The notes beneath the pieces are model-generated. The model did no database searches, was not told the DNA's origin, and saw only the letters and a program-made list of their open reading frames with translations. Of a stretch of DNA of 64,000 nt, positions 23,418 through 34,914 are shown one piece after another (position 1 is the first letter of the stretch; the number at the start of each line of letters is the position of its first letter). A program made the translations under genes and the position numbers. Origin of the DNA: Paramacrobiotus metropolitanus (lineage: Eukaryota > Tardigrada > Eutardigrada > Parachela > Macrobiotidae); contig NW_026570222.1 of assembly GCF_019649055.1 (NCBI RefSeq), forward strand, positions 3,782,001 through 3,846,000, written 5' to 3'.

Positions 23418-25990
23418 TCACACGGACTCGGCAATACTAGGAATATCGTACTCCACATCCACCGTAATCACACGTATAAACTTTTCTCCATTCTCGTCTT
23501 CTTCCAACTTGGAGGGAGCCAGCTCTGCCGTGGGTGCCAGACCACCGACCTCCTCGAAAAAACTCGATAATGTAAAAAAATTTTTGTCCGCTAGCGGTGA
23601 CGTGTCCATGTCGGAGGACGCGCCAACTGGCCAACGCCGACCGGTGTGCCTCGGCCCGCAGCCGCTTCCGCGCAGGCACACAACACATTCTGTCGCCTAG
23701 TTTGTAGCCTACATACCAGCATTAATAGGTCAGTCAATTTCGACAATTTACAGGTCAAATGATTTTTTGAAATGTACGTCAAATGGAACAGCAATGTTGT
23801 CAACTTCAATTTTAACCCTCTTTCATTAAAAGTTTTCACTATACGGTCTATACCTAAACTGTCGTCCTGTTATGACACCAAAATACGCACCTCGTTCTAG
23901 TGCCACTCGTTTTTGCTCCAAGTAGCGCAGTTTTGTCGTCAAAAAATCAGTGAACTCTGTCACCAGGCGTTTTCGCCGCTCCGACACTTCCTAAACCAAC
24001 ATAATCACGGTTTTTATGCTTTCCTCTGCTGCAGTCACATAAATTCACCTTCGACGCCTTCAATGCCAGCAACCGATCCTTAATTTCAAATTCCGATGCG
24101 CATTCCTTTAGATTTTTCTTGATGTCCTTAAGCTTCTCTACCGGGAGAATCGAAGGGGCGGGTTTCGGTCGCCAGCCCAACATACTCAATCCATCCACTT
24201 TCCCATTACGCGTATAGCGGTCTTGGAAGGAATACAGTGTAAATCCATTATCTTTCTGTAAATTCACAAAAATTTCTGGATGACGAAAACCAAACTAATT
24301 TAAAGAACCTCAGCAAACGATAACGGTATCAATCTAAAGAGGACGCAAACAACTGCACTGTCTTGAAATACAGAAAGTATTATAATAAATTTACAACAAC
24401 CAGTTACCGATCAATAAGGGTCGATATTTTTTACATAAAAACCCAAAAAAGAAACAAAAAATTACTGGTAGTGCTCAATTATTTAACAACAATTATTACC
24501 CTGTTTCCGGCATTCGAAGAGGACGTGACTGCTGTGAGGTAGCGTCCTGTGGGATCCCACTGGACATTAAAGAGCAGAAAGTGTTAAACATCCGCCAACA
24601 CTGACAAATCGGCGGTATCCACAAAATTAAATACCCAACACTTCCGCTGCATAACATACAGGCAGTCTCAATCAACACACTGTCGCGAATACGATTGTGC
24701 TTTACCTGGAAGCCGTGTGAAGAACGACAAACTCCTCCATATGCGACCAGGAGATTTTCTCCACCTTGTGCTGCAGCGCTAATTTTTCTATAACGCATCC
24801 AAACATAATTAGCACCTTAAAACTGTAAAAAATGCAGCAAAATAAACAAATACTAAACTAGTAAATAAATAAAACTAAATTACGTCGCAGAAAAACTTCA
24901 TAAAGTAATGGCAAGAAATAAAATGCACTTCGAGTCTTCGGAAATGTCCCAAATGTAATTTATGTAACTCTCTTGAATTGGCTCAAACATCTGCTTATCA
25001 TATAAATGCTACAAGCAGATACTTGTAATCAAAGATCTGAAGGTTGCAAAAGACCTGCAACTTTTCCATGGACAAGGGCACTTACTGACTAATTCGAAAA
25101 TGACGCCTTGTCGTCGGCCCCTATAGAAATTAGCCAATTTACTGAACCAGCAACAGTTAGCACTACTAATTTGTTGCCATTTGGTTCTCAGGATAAATCC
25201 ACGATGGAATCTGTAAACGCCAATAAAATTCATTCTAGGTTTTTCTGATAAATCACCGCATCTTACTAAAATAAATCAACTTTTAAGTGAAACTAACCAA
25301 AGGAAGATACTCTGTAGAGGCAAAAAGATCATCAACGTGGTTTACAAAAGAACACTGATCTTGTAACATAAGCCCAATCAATCTATTTTTCTAACAACCT
25401 GCAACCTGCTACGAAAACTGGTAGTCCAAAATATCTAGTTAATTCTTATTTCAGTACCGAAAAATCTTGCAACGTATAACGGTATACGTTTTAAACTTCT
25501 CAAACCGGTCCCACTCTACTGTACTCACCTCTTATTTTAATGGATTCTACGGGGACTCCCGTTCGTTTAATTAGAGCGAAAATCTCCAGGTTGATGAAAT
25601 ATTCAACCGTAGTCAAACTTGTTTCGCCCTTTCCTTGATATGGTTATAACGCTCCACGTTGACGGCCAGGTTCGCCGTTTTTCTACCAGTAGAACTTGCA
25701 GTCCTTGACGCCGAACAGCTGTATAATGCGGATTTCCACCATGGGCTTGTTACGCTTGTCTTTATCGGGTGGAATGCACGGAAGAACGACTGATGGCGAC
25801 GGTGTTTTCATAGACCCTAAATCTCCAGAAACGTCCTGGAGATCCATGGAGACAACATAGTGGAGATTGAGAACTCGATGGATTCTACAAAACGGGACGA
25901 CATAGCCAGGAGACACGAGATAGCACAGGATGACACTTCAAAGGGATCGAAAACTGCCGTACTGAGAGCTGCAGATTTCTCCGAAATATA
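23418..25990 (-). pseudogene. Decaying, 5'-truncated copy of eIF3 subunit B
   Basis: eIF3b is the WD-repeat scaffold of the translation initiation factor eIF3. From 3' to 5' I recognise the acidic tail ending VEYDIPSIAESV (stop at 23418); exon 23891-23990 (EVSERRKRLVTEFTDFLTTK); exon 24049-24255 (LYSFQDRY, then GWRPKPAPSILPVEKLKD and FEIKDRLLALKASK); an exon from 24500 (VQWDPTGRYL, FVDTADLS); KISWSHMEEFVVL; PNGNKLVVL; and IIQLFGVKDCKFYW. Introns are kept. Lesions: TAA replaces the codon aligned with Glu upstream of FNVQWDPTG (near 24583); TAG follows KFYW where the family has Gln (25683-25685); there are at least two frameshifts around LAVNVERYN; and a further shift precedes FNFVDTAD. The N-terminal RRM and first propeller blades are missing. 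The 3' exons are still open. Confidence 0.75.
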
Positions 25991-26855
25991 TATATCCGCA
26001 AATCTGAATAAATCCACTTAAACAGACTAAAAAAATAAGGAAAAACAACTTTTCATCGTAATTGTACTGTATAAAATTGCAACGCCAACGGCAACATCCA
26101 GACTTCACTATGGCGTAAAAACCAGATTAGGGCCAAGTCCAGTCATTTATATGGAAAAATCGATTACACTAAGTGTAATGGAATGTGGAATTGGAAAATC
26201 AAAATTTGAGAAAAATTCTAAGTCCAGCATCCGGGTTGGCAAAATCGTAATCGATGTTTTCAAAATCGACAATCGATGTTTTCCAATTCCAGATTTCCAA
26301 ATCGATGAGGCTGTCGGATTTGGAATTCCATAGTACTGTACTAGTAAGTACATACTACCACCGGGGGCCCCTGCCCTATACATACGTATAGCCCGCTACC
26401 ACGACAGAAGTCCAACTTGCGCAAATGCAACTTGGATCGTGGATGCCACGTATCCGAGCAGCTGCAACCGAAATGAGCTGCGCCGCAGTGAAAACTACTA
26501 GGTATGTAGTACAGCAATGTAAGTACTTGTTTAATAATAATATTAATAAAATTAATGCCGTACTGTACAGTGTACAGAGTAGTTTTGTACGAATTTTTAA
26601 TCTTGGCTGTTGTTACAGCTAAAGAAAAAACTCAAAAAGCGTCAAATTTTATTGGCAGTCAGAAAACTGTTTTACGACTACGAAGCATTTTTGATAGTTA
26701 TTTGTTTAAAGAAATATTTATTGCTGTTCTTTTGTCACTCTTAGTGTTACTGTTGGTATAGAGGAAGATTTACACTGGCACAGTGATTCGAGTAAACCTG
26801 CAACTTGCCACCCTACCAGTGAGCCTTTCGGAGGAGTCTTGCTGCTCTTTGCAAC
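25991..26855. other. Spacer upstream of ribophorin II
   Basis: No gene recognised. At about 26164-26180 lies a near-perfect small palindrome, ATTACACTAAGTGTAAT. A stretch at 26190-26335 repeats GGAATTGGAAAATC-like and TCCAATTCCAGATTTCC-like segments in opposite orientation. It could be a small inverted-repeat element but is too degraded to delimit. The ribophorin II promoter should lie near 26780-26850. Confidence 0.35.
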
Positions 26856-28904
26856 ATGGCAAGCTGGAAAGGTATGAACTACTGAACTACGAATTTAGAA
26901 GCTAATCATAAAATCAGTGATCTTGTGGCTTTTCCAGGCTGGCTGGCAATCGGAGTACTTGCTTGCATGGTTGCGACAGGCAGCTGTGGGCAAGGTGCTT
27001 CTAAAGATGCCAAAGCCAAGGAACCGGCTAAACCTACCAAGAAAATAAAGGTTTGTGGTAGCACACCAGGAGGAAAGCCAGAACTACATTGAAATTTGTC
27101 GACTGCCCATTCTAAAATCCCCTTTACTGCTCTGAGCAGGTGACGGTGCCTGAGATAGAAATAATCACACAGGATCCTGATGGCGGCAAATCGGCCAGCT
27201 CTGTCAAGTTAGTGCTTCCTAACCGCAATTGTTGCGCTTTGCTCGTTTATTTCCCAAATAGTTGTGCGGAACGCGGTACACTTGCAGGGTTGTACGGCCG
27301 AATAAACTGGCCTCTGCTGTCAATGTTGCGGAGAACCAAAAGCTGGTCGTCAAATTTCCCGTTAAAAACGAAGCTGACAACGAGCTTGTCAAGCCGGATC
27401 AGGTCCGTGTCATTGTGACTTTCTAAGCTACTCGAGTAGGTCATTTGTTTTTGTTTGTGCTACTATATTATAAATTCATTAAATTACTATATTATAAATT
27501 CATTCGTCACAGGCTCGCAGGAGTATTTGTAATGACAGTTATATGGCAAAAAACAACATTTTTGCGCTGGAAACAACTAAATTTGGAAAATTCTTTAGGC
27601 TTTTGTCCGTTTGACTCATTCCAAACTGGATCGAGAAGTTGTTTTAGTAGCGGAAGCTGATGCTGCTGGACACAAAGTGGAACTTGTACGTTGTCTATTT
27701 AGCGGCGTTGTTTGTCGGTTAACGCGATACAGTTAAGTTCAGTTAATCTTCGATATTTGCAGGATCTCTCTAAACGTGCCGGAGACTTCAATCGATTGAG
27801 CGGCACTTACCAGCTTCACGTTGATGTGGGGGATGCCAGGTTTTCCAATGCTATTTCCGCTCATGTGGTAAGTCTTTTCTGTTTTCAGCAAGACAACTGT
27901 AGTTAGTACAGTTATGTCGCGAAACTACAGTTATGTCGCAGTTTGCGAGATTATTATATGTTTCGTGTTTCACACATACGGTTATTTTATTCATATGCCA
28001 CGAATTTGCCGGTATTACTTGCACTTGTTCCGTTAACTTCTTGTCCACCATGTGGGAAGTAGAAATGGTTAGAAGCAGTCGTTGCACAACATAACCCATT
28101 CCACGTTTTTCGTTGATGAAGATTTGTGGAAGAATGTTGTGCTAGATTATTTTGTAGTACTTTCCACTCAGGATTAGTGGTTATGATAATATTTCTGAAC
28201 TAAGAGTACTAAACAATTTTTGAAATTTTTAGGGCAGCGTTAAACTGAATTTCCCAGGTGGTATTGAAGAGCTTTCCGACCCACTAGCTCGGTTCGTTGC
28301 AAAACCAGAAATCAAAGTAAGGGATTAGAACAGTTCATTGTCTCCTGTAGTTTTTAATAATCATGGTAAGCCACGGTATAGAATTACATGTTTATAATAA
28401 TTATATGATTTATATACAGTATATGTATTTTCACATTGCTACAGCACATGTTCCGCGAACCGGAAAAGCGCCCTCCTGCCACCGTATCAACGGCTTTCTC
28501 TTTCGCCGCTATTGCCCCGTTTGTTCTGCTGTGGTTATTGGTATGCTTCTTTGCAACCCTTCGCTTTCGTACAAGTAAGAGTAACTTTTAACTTGTTTGT
28601 AATTCGATTGTTCTGTTGCAGTGGATCAGACTGGGTATTAACTTCCGTAATTTGGATTTTCATCCATCGAGTATCGTTTTCTACGGATCTTTGGGTGGTA
28701 CGTTTGTAGCTATTTGAAAGTAACGCTTTTGGATATGACGTTATGAACCAACGTTGCGTGCTGTTTGCAGGAATTTTCTACCTTTATTACATGTTTTGGA
28801 TTTCGCTTAATATGTTTACAACTTTGAAGTACCTGAGCGTTTTGGGATTGATCGCTTTCTTTTCTGGAAACGCCATGTTTGCTAGGATGAACAGAAAAAG
28901 GTGA
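26856..28904 (+). CDS. RPN2: Ribophorin II / Swp1-like oligosaccharyltransferase subunit, short form
   Basis: Ten exons with consistent phases: 26856-26871, 26938-27050, 27140-27207, 27288-27402, 27599-27685, 27763-27867, 28233-28316, 28445-28540, 28622-28697 and 28771-28904. The product is about 297 residues. It begins with a signal peptide (WLAIGVLACMVATGSCG) and goes almost directly into the membrane-proximal domain: FVRLTHSKLDREVVLVAEAD, GTYQLHVDVGD. Then come MFREPEKRPPATVSTAFS, the strong ribophorin II signature, and three transmembrane helices ending NMFTTLKYLSVLGLIAFF. Animal ribophorin II is usually about twice this length; yeast Swp1 (286 residues) has this short form. It is part of the ER complex that N-glycosylates nascent proteins. 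Confidence 0.92.
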
Positions 28905-29381
28905 ATGTTTGACATAGTTATTCCAAATTTTCTTGGCATGTTGCACCCGATAACTCCATAGGTAGGAAGTTTTCTTGACTTGCTACCCTTCCATGTTATC
29001 GAAGAATTAAGTCTGCATCACCTCCACACAAATTCTTATCTATAAGATTTTTGTACTAATGTTGTTGCTACATATTTGGTTCTACGTTGCAGGACGGGGA
29101 GGGAAATCAAGGAATGAAGAAAGCAGTTTTTAATTTTCTGTTGAGGCGACTGAATACCATACCAACTGCACTTGGATTGACAATCAGTGTTATTCCCAGC
29201 TCTACCGGTTATTTATTGAAATACGTCCGCGAAATTTTTTGTTGCTGCGTTTGTTTTCAGTAATCTTCATGTTTTTAGGTTTTGTTTTGCGAACTGTGCA
29301 CATGATCTTATTGGTTTTGTTTTGCGAACTGTGCACATGATCTTATTTGTGATTCACATAAAAACACTTGCAAACTATTAA
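28905..29381. other. Spacer with a tandem duplication
   Basis: 3' flank of ribophorin II. A direct duplication with a unit of about 33 bp (GGTTTTGTTTTGCGAACTGT, then GCACATGATCTTATT) lies at about 29279-29346. The two copies are essentially identical, so it is recent. No gene is seen. Confidence 0.6.
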
Positions 29382-29687
29382 CTTTGTCGTTGGCTGATTC
29401 GCCAACGTTACTACGAGTATCATAATTATGTACCTGGCAAAACTGCTCGCAGTGAGCGGCTGTGTGCTATTAAACAAGTAAGCGTCAGGCACGACCATCG
29501 CCGCAGCTTGGTACTGCTGGCCACTACCGGATATCGGAAAAACCTATACCAGTTACATCAACTTGCTTTAATGCGAGGTAACGCTGCTTGGGTTCAGGAA
29601 ACGTTTTCCATCGGTAGGACGCTGGATGAAGATCATGAAGTGTATTACTGTATGTGTATATATCAACTTTTATGTTTATGGGTGTAA
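29382..29687 (+). CDS. Unrecognised coding-like open stretch
   Basis: Open for 101 codons after an in-frame TAA, with an internal Met only at 29571. The composition looks like protein: charged and aromatic, with phrases such as SVRHDHRRSLVLLATTGYRK and MRGNAAWVQETFSIGRTLDE. A good donor (TGTATGTG) lies at 29648, so it may be an internal or terminal exon. I recognise no family. It ends 84 bp before the ribosomal protein SA stop codon on the opposite strand. It may be a relic of a transposable element, or a genuine exon of an unknown gene. Confidence 0.3.
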   Translation, partial: LCRWLIRQRYYEYHNYVPGKTARSERLCAIKQVSVRHDHRRSLVLLATTGYRKNLYQLHQLALMRGNAAWVQETFSIGRTLDEDHEVYYCMCIYQLLCLWV

Positions 29688-29770
29688 GGCCACAAGTTTG
29701 TCATCTACCCGGTTTTATTATTTTGTTCTTCCATAAACATACAATATGAAAATTAGTAACCAAGAACAAT

Positions 29771-31087
29771 TCAACTCCAGTTGTTGGTGTCGCCTCCCCA
29801 TTCATTTCCGGTTGCAGCAGTAGCCGCAGCTGGCTGATTCTGTCGTTCCCACTCTGGGTTCGACTGCGTCCACTCCTGTCCGCTTTGGAAGCTAGGAGCC
29901 AGTGGTTCCGCAGCCCACTAAAAAATGTTTGTTCGGTAAGACTCAGGAATCCTGAGCGCAAAGTTGCAAACAACTAGCCACGGCTAACTCACATCTTTAA
30001 CATCTTCCACAAACTGCCCACTCTCTTCTGGACCAGTGGACTGCACCCATTCAGCAGCATAATTGCTTTGGTCGCGAGTTGCGACGGCTGCTTTGTCAGT
30101 CAATTGCGCCTGCTCCTCCTTTTCAATCTAAAACAATGGACAAAGTGAAACTGCCTGTATCACTGACTAGGTCGATAAAATAAAATCAGAGAACAACACT
30201 AACGAAACTACACGAAAACTGCAGACGCATGTATAATTCACCTCCTCAGGGTCACGATAGAAAAACAGATCCACCATGATGTTCCATGGTTTGTCCCGAG
30301 AAAGTTTGCCGCGAATACGCAGAACTTCTCTCGCAAGCAACCACCACATTAAACCAATCGAATGCGCAGCCTACAAAACAGAGATTTGCAACCAGGATAA
30401 TACGTACTGATTAATGACCACATAATACAATTCCAGAACGCAGTCGCGTACCTTGTTGTTGCACGGCACAGCAATATCCACAAATCGCATTGGTGAATCC
30501 GTGTTAGCAAACGCAATAACTGGGATGTTAACATAACTGGCCTCGCGAATCGGCTGATGGTCGGTGCGCGGATCGCTGACGACCAGTAAACGCGGCTCAC
30601 GGAAGGCCTTCTGGATCTGATTGGTGAAGGTACCGGGGGTGAAACGACCGGCAATTGGTGTAGCTCCCGTGTGCACTGCAAACTTCAGCACGGCGCGCTG
30701 TCCATAGGGGCGGGAAGAAATGACGAAAACTTCCGCCGGATCCTCCACTGCGGCAATAGCACGCGCCGCCAACACCAACTTTTCCCAAGTTTTCTTCAGA
30801 TTAATGATATGTATACCTATTAAACGACAACCACGTTTAATGTGTCGAATGTTTTGTCGTTTACGAATTAAAGTAATTCTTGCAATTCATTACTTCAGTC
30901 TAGTAATAATCTCGTGAAACGCAAAGCGCGGCGAGAAATAGTGGAGAAACGTACCGTCGGGTCGCCGCTTGTAGACGTAGGTCTCCATTTGGAAATCCAC
31001 ATTCTGCGTTCCCAAGTGGGTGTTACAGGTCAAGAACTTTAATGCGTCGTCCTGCTTCAGGTTTAGGATGTCTTTGTTTGCCTCCAT
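29771..31087 (-). CDS. RPSA: 40S ribosomal protein SA (uS2, laminin receptor homologue)
   Basis: Five coding exons with matching phases: 30955-31087, 30452-30816, 30242-30370, 29993-30127 and 29771-29917, giving about 302 residues (human 295). Seen: [39 protein letters not shown], the uS2 core [37 protein letters not shown] and [21 protein letters not shown] glutamine- and tryptophan-rich tail ends NNWS, matching TDWS in vertebrates. It sits in the 40S head-body junction near the mRNA exit. An AG acceptor three bases before the ATG and a GTGAGT donor near 31207 suggest a non-coding first exon, typical of ribosomal protein genes. Confidence 0.97.
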
Positions 31088-31253
31088 TTTCTGCAATCAA
31101 TCAACACTTGTTCCGACACTTTCACGAAGATCTCCAAGCTAAGAACTCCAGGATGCAGATCAATCAACTCAGCGATTCGAGCTAGGCTTTTGTAGACGTG
31201 AACTCACCTGAATATTTATTTAATATCAGCTAACAATAAAAGCACAATCAAAA

Positions 31254-31371
31254 ATGCCCAAAAAAATGGTAAAGACCCCGCTGATCGAGTTCGCAGGTTC
31301 TCGCCGACATCAGACATGCACTGTCGTTCCAAATCTTCGCTGCGTATCGCACGGCACGGAAGAGCTCGCAA
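31254..31371 (+). CDS. Possible first exon of a Kgd4/MRPS36-like small mitochondrial protein
   Basis: An ATG at 31254 opens a 39-codon stretch that ends at a strong donor (GCAA|GTAAGT). It reads KKMVKTPLIEFAGSRRHQ, which recalls the KxxTPLIxFxxR start of the Kgd4/MRPS36 subunit that links E3 to the 2-oxoglutarate dehydrogenase complex. I could not find the expected C-terminal exon (PxxYRRK...GG) before the SPTLC1 gene, so the match rests on about ten residues. It lies head to head with the presumed RPSA leader exon, a few tens of bases apart. Confidence 0.3.
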
Positions 31372-31693
31372 GTAAGTAACTCGTACTTATGTTATAAGCG
31401 AAATACGTAACGGTTACGTTCCGTAGCTGCAAACCGGACGCGTACAGAAAGAGCGTGCACGTACACGTGGGGAATTTTCATGCCAACCGCTCAAGGTGGT
31501 CAACAGACGTAAAATTCCCAACCGGAAGTTGACTGTGTTCTCATTATTAGGTGTCACCGTCAAAACGATCAATTCTATTCATTTATAAATTTGTGAAAGA
31601 GTAAAGACAACAAGAACACCTTGTGAACGAGTCAGAACGACTAAATAAAGTTCTTAAACTGCGGTTTTTTTTTGCCATTTGATATTATAAAAA

Positions 31694-34553
31694 ATGTTGC
31701 GATTTTCAAAAACGATATTTATTCCATTGATTGCTTTCCCAATTCTAATCGCTACTCATGGGTTCCAGAACAAGGTGAGTCGAGTACTGCTGCCCAGAGA
31801 TAACTTGCGCCTGTTTGGCACTCCCATGTTTGCACTGAAACCTCCCTTCAGAGGTGGATTTTATTGTTCGCGGCTGTATATCTGCTTTTTAAAGAAAAGC
31901 GAAGATAAACGGATTATTGAAGCCTGAGAATAGTCGGTACTCGGTAGGGTAAAGTACGGATATTTGTGGATGCTCTGGAAATTCACTGCATTTTAGGGGC
32001 CGAGTGCGAGTTGGGTTGAGCACATCCTTGGAACCTCTTGGTTGCATTTCCTGTTTGAAATTTCCCTCACCGTTTACATTGTTTTTCTGGGAGTTCATGG
32101 CATGAAGCGAGCCAGTACAAATGTCCTACAAGAATCCCTTAATCAGTTAACTGCCAAGGTGATACACTGCCAATTTTGTACGAGTAGTTTAAATTTTACG
32201 TGATTTTTCCCCGTTTTCTACTTGCAGGAGAAAGAAACGCTGATAAAAGAATGGAAACCTGATCCTCTTGTGCCTGTTCTCCAAGTGGATAAATCGAAAA
32301 GAATGGCTTCACACCGACCTCAACTGGTCTGCGAAGGGTAATGAATACTACTAATGATGAAGTATTAATCATTCAGAATTTTGACTTTTGAGCATCCATA
32401 AACATCTAGTCTTAATTACAGAAAAGTTGGGAAATATGTTAAGATAAATGGACGATCTTACCTGAATTTAGCCAGCTACAACATTCTGAACTTCGTTGGG
32501 AACAGCCAGTTAGAGGTAACTGTTTATATCATAGCGCGGCAGGTTACGCTGACTAACCACTAAAGTAGCCGTACGGAAATATTCCATTATTACCTTGCTT
32601 TGTTTTGTAGGAAGTTGCCAAAAAAACAATAAAAAGCTATGGGGTTGGATCATGTGGGCCCCGCGGATTTTATGGAACAATGGGTAAATAGTAATACTGC
32701 GTTTATAAAAAAAGTATATGTAAAAATAGTAAAAAAATAGTAAATGATGGTGAATAATTTACCAAAATTTTTAAAACTGTGATGTGTACTCTAGAATAAA
32801 TTCTTTTAGATGTCCATTTGCAACTGGAGGAGAAACTGGCCCAGTTCATGGAATGTGAAGAAGCAATTTTGTACTCCTATGGAACGGCGACTATCTCCAG
32901 TGCCATCCCGGCATACGCTAAACGCGGTGATCTGATTTTCGTGTAAGTGCTAGACACAGTATTGAACTACTGAAGCTGATGATGATAACGGTCTTACTGT
33001 TGGCGTTCTGTAATATTGCTAAGTTGCACTGGTAAATGGAAGGACTTACTCGCTTAGTGTGTAAACCTTATTGTTCCTTTAGTGCCGTATTTCATAGTTA
33101 AGTGAGGAACAGAGACATGGACTATCGCGTGACGCTGACACTTTCATATCGTTTGCAGTGATGAAGGAGTGAATTATGCTATCCAGCAGGGTCTCACTGT
33201 CAGTCGGAGCACGTTGAAGTACTTTCGGCACAACGATTTGAAGCATTTAGAATCCCTTCTGGAAGATCTTCAGCGAAGTGATCAGATTGCCCTTAATAAG
33301 CCACGTCGAAAATTCTTCGACCGTGATGTGAGTAGCCGTTCTAAGATGAAAATAATCGTCCACATCATAGATCAGTACATGATTTTCAGGACGTTGACCA
33401 TCCAAGTCGCCGGCGTGTTTTCCTGGTCGTTGAAGGTTTATATGCCAATTACGGTGATCTGAGCCCGCTGCCGCAGCTGATTGCCTTGAAAAAGCGATAT
33501 AAGTTCCGCATATTTCTGGACGAAACGTACTCCATTGGTATTGTTGGTCGCACTGGTCGCGGAGTGACAGAACATTTTGGCGTTAAGGTAATTTGACTAC
33601 GGTTAATTTCGGCCTAATTATGTTCTTTAATTTTTGTAATTTGGTAGTAACCGGTGAATTTTATTGTTAGCGAGAAGATGTAGACCTTATTGCCGGCTCA
33701 CTGGAGCATTCGTTGGGATCAACTGGAGGATTTTGTTGTGGTTCGTCTTTTATAATTGACCACCAACGTCTGTCGGGTCTGGGATACTGTTTTTCGGCCT
33801 CTTTGCCTCCGCTTTTGGCATCAGCTGCATCCGCTGCCTTGGATATTGTTGCTAATAAGCCCGGTAACTTTCATTGCTGCTTAATCGTGTTCGTGGTACA
33901 TATGTTTTATATTTCGCGAATGTTATTGTTTTCAGAAATGTTTGAGCAGTTGGAAGTAGTTTCGTTAGCCATGCACAAGCGATTATCGAAGTATGAGACT
34001 TCTTTTCCTTATAAATCACCGGTACGCCTATAGATAACTCTGCTTCATCATTTACAGCATTCCTGGTTTGGTACTCGATAGCTGGGATGCATCGCCCATT
34101 AAGCACCTCCGCTTGCAGAATCCCAATGGAACTCTGGAGGAACAATATGAGACATTGAACAGAATAGTGGAACATGTTAGTCTCGATTTGTTGTTGTTGT
34201 TCGTGACATCTGGGACAATGATTGTGCTTGCATTTCAGGTCTTTCAGAACAGTCGTGTGGTGATTCTTACTGCTAAATATTCGCCCGATGAACTTATTCC
34301 TGTGACACCAAGGTATCAGTCTGAAGCATCGCTTTGCTTTCGGACCTGTCTCAAATTGTTAATACAAAGAGCGTATGGATTTTGCTAATGCTACTTACTG
34401 TTTGGACGTATTTGGTGACAAAGCGGTAATAATCCTTGTAGCATCCGCGTAATTGTCAATGTGGATCTCTCTGAAGACGAAATGGACCAAGCCGTGGACG
34501 ATCTAAAAAAGTCATGTGCGGAAATCTTATCAAAACATCCGCTGGTCCAGTAA
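31694..34553 (+). CDS. SPTLC1: Serine palmitoyltransferase subunit 1 (LCB1)
   Basis: Thirteen exons in phase: 31694-31774, 31997-32158, 32228-32337, 32422-32515, 32611-32683, 32810-32942, 33159-33327, 33390-33587, 33671-33863, 33936-33990, 34058-34175, 34239-34312 and 34442-34553, about 523 residues. Seen: the N-terminal membrane helix [39 protein letters not shown] (including the Cys mutated in human sensory neuropathy), [58 protein letters not shown] and [12 protein letters not shown]. As expected for this non-catalytic partner, the PLP lysine is absent ([13 protein letters not shown]). It pairs with SPTLC2 in the ER to start sphingolipid synthesis. The first exon (MLRFSKTIF...) is phase-compatible but not conserved; translation could start elsewhere. 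AATAAA lies at 34805. Confidence 0.95.
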
Positions 34554-34914
34554 AACTGCTTCTATCCATGCAGGCTGCAGCTATGCATTCCTAGTGAAGC
34601 AAATCAAAGAGCCTACGTGACAGCCATTTTTAATTGTTGATGCTTTTGACTTTGTTACTAGTATTTTTGTAGAGTTATTTCTTTGAGCTGCCTGTCTGTT
34701 TTTTTAGAAACATATGAACAAATTTTTGGGTTTAGTTGTTGTTCTCAGCTTTCTCAGTTTCGATCAGAAACGTGGTAGAAACGCGAATCCCGAGATTTTG
34801 GTTCAATAAATAATATTTGCACAAGCCTTCCAGGCGAAGAAAAAGTAAACGGCTAAAACAAATCAAAACATCCACTCTCACAAAAGTAGTTCGCAATTAA
34901 ATGACCAAACTTAA
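34554..34914. other. Convergent spacer between SPTLC1 and MFF
   Basis: Tail-to-tail 3' flanks. The SPTLC1 polyadenylation signal AATAAA is at about 34805. Nothing else is seen. Confidence 0.6.

Noticed and set aside
25683-25685. In-frame TAG where eIF3b has Gln, and TAA near 24583 where it has Glu, read as possible stop-codon reassignment
   Set aside because: All intact genes in the window end normally at TAA or TGA and show no internal stops. The same copy also has frameshifts, so pseudogene decay is simpler.
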